NCBI GenBank assembly: GCA_938034165.1
Contig: CALHKP010000086.1
Location: 1 to 12,189, forward strand
From: an uncultured Clostridia bacterium
GTDB lineage: Bacteria > Bacillota > Clostridia > Peptostreptococcales > Anaerovoracaceae
Direction: 5' to 3'
DNA length: 12,189 bases
Shown here: positions 5,747-12,151 of the stretch, one piece after another
How positions within the stretch are numbered: position 1 is the first letter of the stretch
Layout: each line of letters begins with the position of its first letter
Made by a program: the position numbers and the translations under genes
Notes under the pieces: model-generated
What the model saw: the letters and a program-made list of their open reading frames with translations, nothing else
Database searches by the model: none
What the model was told of the DNA's origin: nothing

Positions 5747-6303
5747 TTATTTGACCCCCATAAGTTGTTTTCGTCAACCTTTTCAGGCTGTTTGTTATCG
5801 ATCTGCTGATCTATAGAAACGTTGTTAGGTGCAAACATGATAATATTGTTTGCAATTTTGCTTACTGAACCGTTAAGTGCATAGATTGCTCCCAGCATAA
5901 AGTCGTAAATCTGCTTTGCAGTATCTCTTTCCAGTTTTTCCAGATTGATGATAACCGGCTTGTTTGCTCTCAGATTATCAACCAACTTCTGACATTCAAC
6001 TATGTTCTTTGGTTCTATAACAATAACCTTTAGTTTGTTTGCGCTTCCTACTGTAAATTTCTTGTCTGACATTGCTGCCTTGCTCCTTTCTGTCTTTGGT
6101 GATGATGCTGCCGAAGATGCTGATGATTCAAATCCTGCAAATGGCGGTTTCTGTGTTTTGTTCTCTGCCGCCGGCTCAGAATCTGCTGCAGCTTTTTCCT
6201 TCTTCAGACTTTCCTTTGCTGCAAAAATATCTTCTTCTGTAACTTCATCGTCATCAATATCTTCAATCCCGATGATTTTTTTGAACGTATCTTTTACTCC
6301 CAT
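5743..6303 (-). CDS. sepF: Cell division protein SepF
   Basis: SepF anchors and bundles FtsZ at the division site in Gram-positive bacteria. The N-terminus MGVKDTFKKIIGI (1-13) has the pattern of the membrane-targeting amphipathic helix. An acidic, then Ala/Ser-rich linker (14-80) follows. The SepF core spans about 82-166: KLKVIVIEPKN (90-100), NKPVIINLEKLE (114-125), and DFMLGAIYALNGSVSKI (134-150), ending IIMFAPNNVSI. A polar tail closes the protein at 186 residues, slightly longer than the B. subtilis one. The ribosome site GGAGG sits 5 nt before ATG. It lies between yggS and yggT, as in the conserved ylmE-sepF-ylmG order. Confidence 0.95.
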   Translation of the reverse strand: MGVKDTFKKIIGIEDIDDDEVTEEDIFAAKESLKKEKAAADSEPAAENKTQKPPFAGFESSASSAASSPKTERSKAAMSDKKFTVGSANKLKVIVIEPKNIVECQKLVDNLRANKPVIINLEKLERDTAKQIYDFMLGAIYALNGSVSKIANNIIMFAPNNVSIDQQIDNKQPEKVDENNLWGSNN

Positions 6304-6339
6304 TTTCTCCTCCAGTCAATGCCGGCCTACGCCGCTTTT

Positions 6340-7044
6340 TTATTTCTCTTCGCTCCTGTAATCTCTCACACCAAAGATTGCAGTTCCAACTCTGATAAGA
6401 TTTGAACCTTCCTCTACAGCCACCTCAAAATCGTTGGTCATTCCCATAGACAGGTATTCAAAATCTATATTATCAGTCTTCTTGTCCTTATACTTATCGA
6501 ACAAAGCCTTTACCTCAGCAAAGTATGGACGAACTTCGTTTGTGTCTTCAGCATAAGGCGCGATGCACATCAGCCCTCTTATGCGAATGTTAGGACAGTT
6601 TTCCGCTATCTCCGCGATCAAAGCATCCACTTCGTCAGTACCGATTCCGAACTTGGACTCTTCTTCTGCTGAATTTACCTGAATCAGAATATCCATAACA
6701 AGATCGTGCTGAGCAGCTCTCTTGTTGATTTCTTTTGCCAGATTGAAAGAATCCACAGAATGAATCATGCAAACCTTGTCAATTATGTATTTCACCTTGT
6801 TTGTCTGTAAATGACCTATAAGGTGCCATCTCACCGGTTTGACAGCATCATATTTGTTCATAATCTCCTGAACTTTGTTTTCGCCTATGTCCGTAATTCC
6901 ACAGTCAATAGCTTCGTTTATTTCCTCCGGCGAATGAAGTTTGGTTACTGCAACCAAAAGCACATCATCACCTGTTCTGCCTGATTTTTCGGCAGCCTTT
7001 GCCTTCAGCTCTCTAATGTATTCGATATTTGACTTAATAGACAT
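6340..7044 (-). CDS. PLP homeostasis protein, YggS/YlmE family
   Basis: A 234-residue single-domain protein with the alanine-racemase-like TIM barrel that binds pyridoxal 5'-phosphate and helps control its level; no catalytic activity is established for the family. The PLP lysine is Lys35 in VAVTK. Family motifs are IGENKVQE (53-60), WHLIGHLQTNK (73-83), IHSVDS (94-99), LIQVNSAEEESKFG (120-133), RGLMCI (156-161) and the phosphate-binding end SMGMTNDFEVAVEEGSN (199-215) with RVGTAIFG. Length is normal. It begins 21 nt after the HlyD-like gene and precedes sepF, its conserved neighbour in Firmicutes. The ribosome site (GGTGAT) is modest. Confidence 0.95.
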   Translation of the reverse strand: MSIKSNIEYIRELKAKAAEKSGRTGDDVLLVAVTKLHSPEEINEAIDCGITDIGENKVQEIMNKYDAVKPVRWHLIGHLQTNKVKYIIDKVCMIHSVDSFNLAKEINKRAAQHDLVMDILIQVNSAEEESKFGIGTDEVDALIAEIAENCPNIRIRGLMCIAPYAEDTNEVRPYFAEVKALFDKYKDKKTDNIDFEYLSMGMTNDFEVAVEEGSNLIRVGTAIFGVRDYRSEEK

Positions 7045-7065
7045 ACAATCACCATCTTTCCATTC

Positions 7066-8091
7066 TTATTTTGATTTTTTCGTCTTTGCTTCTCTGGCTT
7101 TTGCCGGATTCTTCAATATATCATCATATGGCGATACGGTTTCAACCCTCTCGCCGTCAGAGTCAAAAAAGTAAGATTCCGCAACGGCAGACTCTTCTCC
7201 GTCTGTTGCTATCACTTTGACAGGAACAAACACGTCATTGCCTTTTTTGTCACGCACATAAACGCCCTTTTTGTCCTTTTTTTCTGTAATGCTGTCGTTG
7301 TCAATTATGATTCCCGTAACATCTGATGTTATCAGATTAACTTTTGCAACACGAATTGATGCATATTCTTCAAAATATCTGCTGCACTCCAAAACCACCT
7401 TGAGTTTTCCGCTCTGCTTCTTGACCTTCTTAACTTGCATATCTACAGAAAGTGGTTCGTTCTTCTTGCCCAGCTCTCTGAATTCAACACTTATTGTGCT
7501 TCCTTCCAAGTATCTGTCCTTATCCTTGAGATCAACATATGCAACAAGATACCATCTGTCCTTATCAATGATTTTAAAAGCAGGTTCACCGCCTTTGATT
7601 TTTCTCTTACTGAGCTCTGTCACATCGTTCTTTTTTATCTTGTTAAAGGTATCAAAGCTCGTTGCTGCAACATTATCTGAATTCAGTTCCTCCTCATATC
7701 CGTCGACATAAAAAGAAACGATTCCTCCGTCTTTTGCAACAAAGTCGCTTGTGGAAACCTTGTGTTCATCCAACTCCGATACAATATCTGCCAGTGCATG
7801 GGATGGTTCTTCTTCTGAGCTTCCCGTAACCTCCATAATGGTAGTTCCCTTCCTTACTAGATCACCTTCCTTGGCAAATCGGTTTACCGATCCGCCGGAA
7901 GTTGATACATATACAATCTCATTTCGAACGATATATCCCGTAGCCTCGTCTTCAACGCGAAGCTGCCCGTATTTTGCACTATATGTACCCTTAAAAAGGC
8001 TAGATACACTTGGAACCGTATATATCAAAAGATACAAAACGATTACAACAGCTACATATATAATAATTCTCTTCTTTGTCTTAGTACTCAT
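7066..8091 (-). CDS. Orphan HlyD-family membrane-anchored adaptor
   Basis: The 341-residue protein has a basic cytoplasmic start, one transmembrane helix (about 9-27) and a large extracytoplasmic part. The biotinyl-lipoyl-like segment GYIVRNEIVYVSTSGGSVNRFAKEGDLVRKG covers 52-82 (not all residues conserved) and its second half lies near 118-175. Beta-rich adaptor repeats follow (180-260), then a terminal region with IIDNDSITEKKDKKGVYV (262-279). HlyD adaptors connect inner-membrane pumps to partners, but no ABC or MFS pump is adjacent. Similar genes precede yggS-sepF in Clostridia as I recall, so a cell-envelope or division-linked role is possible. The ATG has no ribosome site, and a promoter places the transcript start at or near it. 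No coiled-coil hairpin is obvious. Function is unknown. Confidence 0.8.
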   Translation of the reverse strand: MSTKTKKRIIIYVAVVIVLYLLIYTVPSVSSLFKGTYSAKYGQLRVEDEATGYIVRNEIVYVSTSGGSVNRFAKEGDLVRKGTTIMEVTGSSEEEPSHALADIVSELDEHKVSTSDFVAKDGGIVSFYVDGYEEELNSDNVAATSFDTFNKIKKNDVTELSKRKIKGGEPAFKIIDKDRWYLVAYVDLKDKDRYLEGSTISVEFRELGKKNEPLSVDMQVKKVKKQSGKLKVVLECSRYFEEYASIRVAKVNLITSDVTGIIIDNDSITEKKDKKGVYVRDKKGNDVFVPVKVIATDGEESAVAESYFFDSDGERVETVSPYDDILKNPAKAREAKTKKSK

Positions 8092-8097
8092 GAGAAT

Positions 8098-8126
8098 ATT
8101 TTACAACATAAACCGTCTTTTTCCAA
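8098..8126 (-). promoter_or_regulatory. Candidate internal promoter for the HlyD-like gene
   Basis: On the minus strand TTGGAA (8126-8121) and TAAAAT (8103-8098) are separated by 17 bp, matching a sigma-A promoter at 4/6 and 5/6 bases. The predicted transcript start falls about 7 nt beyond the -10 box, which is the A of the ATG at 8091. The promoter is in the 45-nt gap after trmD. It is inferred from sequence alone. Confidence 0.5.
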
Positions 8127-8136
8127 TAGCTTACAC

Positions 8137-8868
8137 TTACTTTTGGAACTTTTCGAGAATTTTCTTTTCGTCTTTTGTGAGTTCTCCGTGATTTTTTATA
8201 TATTTTTCCAAAAGGTCCGGTCTGTTTGCCGCCGTCAGTTCAAGAGATTTTTCGTATTTCCACAGACTTATCAGCTTGTGATTTCCGCCAATCAAAACCT
8301 CCGGCACGTCCATATCTCTGTAACTTCGCGGTTTGGTATACTGAGGATATTCCAAAAGCCCCGAGTAAATAGACTCGTCATAAGCAGAGCTTTCACCCTT
8401 CAAAACTCCCGGAATCAGCCTTGCCACAGAGTCGATAAGAACCATGGCAGCCAGCTCACCACCTGTCAAAATATAGTCACCGATAGACACTTCCTCCATA
8501 TCCCAGTAGTCGAGAATCCTCTGGTCCACCCCCTCGTAGTGGCCGCAAAGAATTGTAATCTCCTCCTCAGAAGAAAAACTTTCTATCATTTCCTGGTTCA
8601 AAACCTTGCCTCGCGGCGACATGTAGATATTCTTGCTTCCCGAAGCTCCGATATCTTCCATAGCGCGAAAAACGGGATCCGCCAGAAGGACCATTCCCTG
8701 ACCACCCCCAAAAGGATACTCGTCGGTTTTGTTCCTCTTCTCGTGACTATAATCCCTAATATTTATAATGTTAAATTCCAGAATTTCTTTTTCCTGAGCC
8801 CTTCCCAGCATACTTGCTGTAAGAGCCGAAAACATTTCCGGAAACAAAGTCAACACATTTATCTTCAT
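8137..8868 (-). CDS. trmD: tRNA (guanine37-N1)-methyltransferase TrmD
   Basis: TrmD uses S-adenosylmethionine to methylate G37 next to the anticodon, preventing frameshifts. The 243-residue length is usual. The SPOUT trefoil-knot parts are visible: YMSPRGK (82-88), LCGHYEGVDQRI (107-118) and EVSIGDYILTGGE (126-138). The C-terminal tRNA-binding domain begins with the loop before GLLEYPQYTKPR (170-181). Counting back from that motif, the residue in the place of E. coli catalytic Asp169 is Glu165, with Asp164 just before it. The N-terminus MKINVLTLFPEMF is typical. It starts 2 nt after the rimM stop, so translation is probably coupled. The usual downstream rplS is absent. Confidence 0.96.
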   Translation of the reverse strand: MKINVLTLFPEMFSALTASMLGRAQEKEILEFNIINIRDYSHEKRNKTDEYPFGGGQGMVLLADPVFRAMEDIGASGSKNIYMSPRGKVLNQEMIESFSSEEEITILCGHYEGVDQRILDYWDMEEVSIGDYILTGGELAAMVLIDSVARLIPGVLKGESSAYDESIYSGLLEYPQYTKPRSYRDMDVPEVLIGGNHKLISLWKYEKSLELTAANRPDLLEKYIKNHGELTKDEKKILEKFQK

Positions 8869-8870
8869 TT

Positions 8871-9377
8871 CTAATTTCCCTGTTCAATCATGCCTTCAAT
8901 AAACTTAATTGAGACAAATCCTTTTTCCATATTCACTTCGCGGACAAATTCCTTAACAGAAGGAACCATGCAGCTTCCGCCCTTTGTCAGTTTAATCACA
9001 TATACATCCTGAGCAGTATTTTGAATCACGTCGGAGATTTTTCCCATTGCGGCTCCACTCTCAAAGTCCCTAACTTCCATTCCTATAAGGTCTCTCACAT
9101 AAAAAGTTCCCTCAGGGAGTTCCTTTAGGTCATCTTCTGTGATGCACACGTCCAGATTTCTCATGCCTTCGGCTGCGTTTCTGTCATCCACACCCTCAAG
9201 CTTGAGAATAACCATGTGATTCTGATATCTCACGTTTTCTATATTATATTCTTTCTTTCCGCAGTAGACTCTGTCAAGTTCTTCATAGCGCTCTTTGCTG
9301 TCTGAGTAGTTGTAAACCTTGACCTCACCTTTGAGACCCACTACGTTTACTATTTTTCCAATCTTGATTTTTTCCAT
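8871..9377 (-). CDS. rimM: 16S rRNA processing protein RimM
   Basis: RimM is a maturation factor of the 30S subunit head that binds S19. The 168-residue product has the N-terminal barrel domain (IGKIVNVVGLKGEVKVYNYSD, about 6-26, then ILKLEGVDDRNAAEGMRN, 57-74) and a C-terminal PRC-barrel (about 92-165) with FYVRDLIGMEV (92-102), DVIQNTAQDVYVI (116-128) and MVPSVKEFVREV (137-148). Length and motifs are standard. The ribosome site is weak (AAAGA). The gene is separated from khpA by 116 nt holding a hairpin, but nearly touches trmD. Confidence 0.95.
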   Translation of the reverse strand: MEKIKIGKIVNVVGLKGEVKVYNYSDSKERYEELDRVYCGKKEYNIENVRYQNHMVILKLEGVDDRNAAEGMRNLDVCITEDDLKELPEGTFYVRDLIGMEVRDFESGAAMGKISDVIQNTAQDVYVIKLTKGGSCMVPSVKEFVREVNMEKGFVSIKFIEGMIEQGN

Positions 9378-9404
9378 ATCTTTCGTTTTTTCTCTATAAA
9401 ATCA

Positions 9405-9446
9405 AAGCACATGAAAGAGCCCCAAAAGGTCTGATTCCATGTGCTT
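9405..9446 (-). terminator. Intra-operon hairpin between khpA and rimM
   Basis: AAGCACATG (9405-9413) pairs perfectly with CATGTGCTT (9438-9446). Weaker inner pairing is possible between AGACC and GGGGCT on the minus strand. In the leftward direction the stem is followed by TGATTTTA, a poor U-tract, so partial termination, mRNA processing or 3'-end protection of the rpsP-khpA message is possible. The rightward side (ATTTTGC) is also weak. Confidence 0.45.
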
Positions 9447-9493
9447 ATTTTGCATTATTCTTATTAAACCTATTCAGCTTATCTCCAAAAGAG

Positions 9494-9739
9494 TTACTGC
9501 TGTTCCTCTTCTGAAACGATTTCTACTGAAACTTTTTTGTTTTCCTTAGTGGCTGCCGCTTTGACTACGGTGCGTAGAGCCTTTGCTATTCTGCCCTGCT
9601 TACCGATTACTTTTCCCATGTCATCGGCTGCAACCTTTAGCTGCAAAACGCTACCATGGTTGTCTTTTTCCTCAGTTACGATAACGTCCTCAGGATGATC
9701 AACCAGCGATTTTGCTATTGATTCCACTAATTTAGTCAT
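9494..9739 (-). CDS. khpA: KH-domain RNA-binding protein KhpA
   Basis: An 81-residue protein made of one KH domain, with the RNA-binding loop GKVIGKQGRIAKALR (42-56) and GxxG at 46-49 (GKQG). The family (YlqC/KhpA) works in a pair with KhpB/Jag in Gram-positive bacteria and affects cell elongation and small RNAs. The acidic C-terminus (EEEQQ) is short. It starts 17 nt after rpsP; the order ffh-rpsP-khpA-rimM-trmD is widely conserved. The ribosome site (GTGGTG) is imperfect. Confidence 0.94.
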   Translation of the reverse strand: MTKLVESIAKSLVDHPEDVIVTEEKDNHGSVLQLKVAADDMGKVIGKQGRIAKALRTVVKAAATKENKKVSVEIVSEEEQQ

Positions 9740-9756
9740 AGGATTTCACCACTTTC

Positions 9757-9999
9757 TTATTCGATGATGCCTGATTTCTTAAATAGACCCTTTACAACAT
9801 CTGTTGGCTGAGCGCCGTTAGCTAACCATTCCTTTGCTTTTTCGTCGTTGATTTTGATTGTTGGTGGTTCAGTCAGTGGGTTGTAGTAACCGATTTCTTC
9901 GATGAACTTACCGTCTCTTGGTGTACGGGAATCTGCAACTACCACTCTATAAAAAGGCTTCTTGTGAGCTCCCATTCTCTTTAGTCTGATTTTTACCAT
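9757..9999 (-). CDS. rpsP: 30S ribosomal protein bS16
   Basis: The 80-residue protein is ribosomal protein S16, a 30S assembly protein. The N-terminus MVKIRLKRMGAHKKPFYRVV (1-20), then VADSRTPRDGKFIEEIGYYNP (21-41), and the WLANGAQPTDVVKGLFKKSGI block (58-78) are diagnostic. Length is normal. A strong ribosome site (GGGAGG, 8 nt before ATG) supports the start. A 78-nt AT-rich gap separates it from ffh; no clear promoter is seen there, so it probably belongs to the ffh transcript. Confidence 0.98.
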   Translation of the reverse strand: MVKIRLKRMGAHKKPFYRVVVADSRTPRDGKFIEEIGYYNPLTEPPTIKINDEKAKEWLANGAQPTDVVKGLFKKSGIIE

Positions 10000-10077
10000 T
10001 GTTTGTTTCCTCCCTATTATTAAACGTGAATTATTTTTTATATAAACCCTGTTTTCGGATTTTTGACTGTTAAATTT

Positions 10078-11421
10078 TTAGAACAAGCCTTTGAAACGCT
10101 TGCCTCCGCGCTTGAACGCTTTTGGATTTGAAAACTGCTTCATCAGTTTTCGGGTTTCCTCATACTTCTTGATGAGGTTGTTAATCTTGCTGACAGGCTG
10201 ACCTGAGCCCGCTGCAATTCTCTTACGTCTACTGGCGTTGAGTATCGAAGGATTCTGTCTTTCCGCCGGAGTCATGGAGTAAATGATTGCCTCCATCTGG
10301 TTGAATTCCTTTTCGCCTTTTTCGATATCCTCGCTGCTAATCTTGGCTCCGCCCATGCCCGGAAGCATGTCCATAACCTTGCCCAGTCCGCCCATCTTCT
10401 TGACCTGACCCATCTGTTCCAGGAAGTCCTCCAGAGTGAACTGATTCTTCTTGATTTTTTCTTCTAACTTCTGAGCCTGTTCCTCATCGTATGCGGCTTC
10501 TGCCTTTTCGATAAGTGAGAGCACATCTCCCATGCCCAAAATTCTGTTAGCCATTCTGTCCGGATGGAAAGGCTCCAGAGCATCAAGCTTTTCGCCCATA
10601 CCCATGAACTTGATAGGCTTGCCTGTAACCTTCTTGGCTGAAAGCGCTGCACCGCCTCGTGAGTCACCGTCCATCTTGGTCATTACTATACCATCGATGC
10701 CCAGTTTCTCATTGAAACCTTCCGCAACATTCACAGCATCCTGACCTGTCAAAGCATCCACAACCAGAAGTATCTCGTGTGGTCTTACCTGCTTCTTGAT
10801 GTCAGCCAGCTCATCCATCAGAGCCTCATCTATCTGAAGACGGCCTGCTGTATCCACAATCAGAACATCAAAGCCTTTTTTCTCGGCTTCTGCTTTTGCG
10901 TTCTGAGCAATCTTTGCAGGCTCATTACAGTCACGCATTGTAAACACTGGAGTGTTTACTGATTTTCCCACAATTTCCAGCTGGTCAATCGCAGCCGGTC
11001 TGTATATGTCACATGCACAAAGCATTGGCTTCTTACCCTTCTGCTTGAGGTATGAAGCAAGCTTTCCGCAAGTTGTTGTTTTACCTGTACCCTGAAGTCC
11101 GACCATCATGATTACCGTAAATCCTGACGGCGAATATGTGAGCTTGCTTCCCGCTCCACCCATCAGATCAACAAGTTCCTGATTTACAATCTTGATAATC
11201 TGCTGAGCCGGCGTAAGGCTCTCCATAACTTCGGCTCCGAGACATTTCTCTTTTACCTGGCTGACGAACTCCTTAACAACCTTGAAGTTAACGTCAGCTT
11301 CGAGAAGCGCAAGTTTGACTTCTCGCATCGCATCGTTTATATCCGATTCTGTCAAAACACCCTTGCCCTTCAGCTTCTTGAAGGTATTTTGCAGCTTATC
11401 CGATAAACTCTCAAATGCCAT
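10078..11421 (-). CDS. ffh: Signal recognition particle protein Ffh
   Basis: Ffh is the GTPase that, with SRP RNA, captures signal sequences of nascent membrane proteins and delivers them to FtsY. The 447-residue product has the N domain (1-95), the G domain with P-loop GLQGTGKTT (108-116), DIYRPAAIDQL (138-148), DTAGR (190-194), TKMDGDSRGG (248-257), and the linker GMGEKLDALEPFHPDR (274-289). The Met-rich M domain (about 325-430) includes the RNA-binding part SRRKRIAAGSG (398-408). The basic end KRGGKRFKGLF is usual. The ribosome site GGAGGGG lies 4 nt before ATG. It follows ylxM with a 13-nt gap. Confidence 0.98.
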   Translation of the reverse strand: MAFESLSDKLQNTFKKLKGKGVLTESDINDAMREVKLALLEADVNFKVVKEFVSQVKEKCLGAEVMESLTPAQQIIKIVNQELVDLMGGAGSKLTYSPSGFTVIMMVGLQGTGKTTTCGKLASYLKQKGKKPMLCACDIYRPAAIDQLEIVGKSVNTPVFTMRDCNEPAKIAQNAKAEAEKKGFDVLIVDTAGRLQIDEALMDELADIKKQVRPHEILLVVDALTGQDAVNVAEGFNEKLGIDGIVMTKMDGDSRGGAALSAKKVTGKPIKFMGMGEKLDALEPFHPDRMANRILGMGDVLSLIEKAEAAYDEEQAQKLEEKIKKNQFTLEDFLEQMGQVKKMGGLGKVMDMLPGMGGAKISSEDIEKGEKEFNQMEAIIYSMTPAERQNPSILNASRRKRIAAGSGQPVSKINNLIKKYEETRKLMKQFSNPKAFKRGGKRFKGLF

Positions 11422-11434
11422 ATATCCCCTCCGG

Positions 11435-11791
11435 TTATTCTCCTAACTTACTGATTATATTTTTTATCTGCATCAGTGAATCATTGAGCTGCAAATCATC
11501 ACTGCGTTTAATTGTTATGTCGTCTATAATGTGGGCAATCTCTTCTATTGCCGACTCTCTCTTGAGGAACCTGTCAACAAGACCGAGCTTCTTCTCATAA
11601 TCCGAAAGAGACTTCTCTGCCGACTTCAAAGAATCGTAAACAGCCGCTCTCGAAATGTTGAATTCCGACGCAATCTCCGACAGCGAAAGGTTCTCCTCGT
11701 GATAAAGCTCCATCACCTGCCTCTTGCGGTCAGTCAAAAGATTTCCATAAAAATCATAGAGCAGACTGGCTTCTGTTATCTGATCCAGCAT
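11435..11791 (-). CDS. ylxM: YlxM family helix-turn-helix protein
   Basis: The 118-residue protein matches the YlxM/p13 family, which is encoded just before ffh and thought to modulate SRP function. A sigma-70-region-4-like helix-turn-helix covers about 20-60: LLTDRKRQVMELYHEE (18-33), LSLSEIASEFNISRAAVYDS (35-54). A helical C-terminus (60-117) follows. The start is supported by GGGAGG 5 nt before ATG. It is the first gene of the long leftward operon, with its own strong promoter upstream. Binding of its own promoter has not been shown and is only a possibility. Confidence 0.93.
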   Translation of the reverse strand: MLDQITEASLLYDFYGNLLTDRKRQVMELYHEENLSLSEIASEFNISRAAVYDSLKSAEKSLSDYEKKLGLVDRFLKRESAIEEIAHIIDDITIKRSDDLQLNDSLMQIKNIISKLGE

Positions 11792-11819
11792 CTTTTCCTC
11801 CCATATGTAAAGTATTTTA

Positions 11820-11884
11820 ACTTAACACCATGCTATAATAACACAAGCAAAAGAGTGTGTCAAGCTTTTTTACTTAACACACTC
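11820..11884. repeat. Direct and inverted repeats around the ylxM promoter
   Basis: ACTTAACAC occurs identically at 11820-11828 and 11872-11880, exactly 52 bp apart (close to five helical turns), one copy at the predicted transcript start and one upstream of the -35 box. GAGTGTGT (11853-11860) and ACACACTC (11877-11884) form an 8-bp perfect inverted repeat over the -35 region. The pattern resembles operator sites; which protein binds is unknown. Confidence 0.5.
11835..11863 (-). promoter_or_regulatory. Sigma-A promoter of the ylxM-ffh operon
   Basis: On the minus strand TTGACA (11863-11858) and TATTAT (11840-11835) are spaced by exactly 17 bp. An A-run just upstream of the -35 box resembles an UP element. 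The predicted start is near 11828, giving a leader of about 37 nt before the ylxM ATG. Confidence 0.88.
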
Positions 11885-11919
11885 GGTAAAATTCTGATGT
11901 ATTTCGGCGCAATACAGGC

Positions 11920-12066
11920 ATTAGGCGCGCCGAACTTCAAGCTCAGACGCGATTAGTTGCATATAACTTGGTATCTGCGGCGGTTAGCGCGCCTAACTTA
12001 GTTTCTCCCAGCGGTTAGCAGTGCCTAACTTAGTTTCTGCGGCGGTTAGCCTTGCCTAACTCAGCG
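11920..12066. repeat. Five-unit ~31-bp tandem dyad array
   Basis: Dyad left arms ATTAG or GTTAG begin at 11920, 11952, 11983, 12014 and 12045, spacings 32, 31, 31, 31. Units 3-5 have perfect arms GTTAG/CTAAC (11983-11997, 12014-12029, 12045-12060) separated by 5-6 nt. Units 1 and 2 are decayed. The spacer of units 3 and 4 is nearly the same (TTAGTTTCT then CCCAGCG or GCGGCG). The period is not a multiple of three, so it does not encode a peptide repeat. Spacers are not unique, which argues against CRISPR. Confidence 0.8.
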
Positions 12067-12083
12067 CTGTCCGCAAAAATGCC

Positions 12084-12124
12084 AATTTGCGCTTATATTT
12101 TTCGCTTGTGATTAAGCGCAAATT
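12084..12124. promoter_or_regulatory. 12-bp perfect inverted repeat touching the divergent promoter
   Basis: AATTTGCGCTTA (12084-12095) and TAAGCGCAAATT (12113-12124) are perfect complements with a 17-nt spacer. The right arm overlaps the first two bases of the -35 box of the rightward promoter. No U-tract follows in either direction, so an operator is a better guess than a terminator. Confidence 0.55.
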
Positions 12125-12151
12125 TACAAAATTAGGTTATGTTGATATAAT
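12123..12151 (+). promoter_or_regulatory. Rightward sigma-A promoter at the window edge
   Basis: TTTACA (12123-12128) and TATAAT (12146-12151) are separated by 17 bp, matching consensus at 5/6 and 6/6. The predicted transcript starts near 12158 and soon has a small AGCC/GGCT stem (12168-12178). The gene or RNA it drives lies outside the window. Confidence 0.75.

Noticed and set aside
8143..8874. 243-residue plus-strand reading frame opposite trmD
   Set aside because: It is antisense to a clear TrmD, lacks a ribosome site and has no recognisable domain; its length follows from trmD codon use.
11920..12066. CRISPR array
   Set aside because: Units of 31 bp have only 5-6 variable bases and repeat spacers; no room for real spacers and no cas genes.
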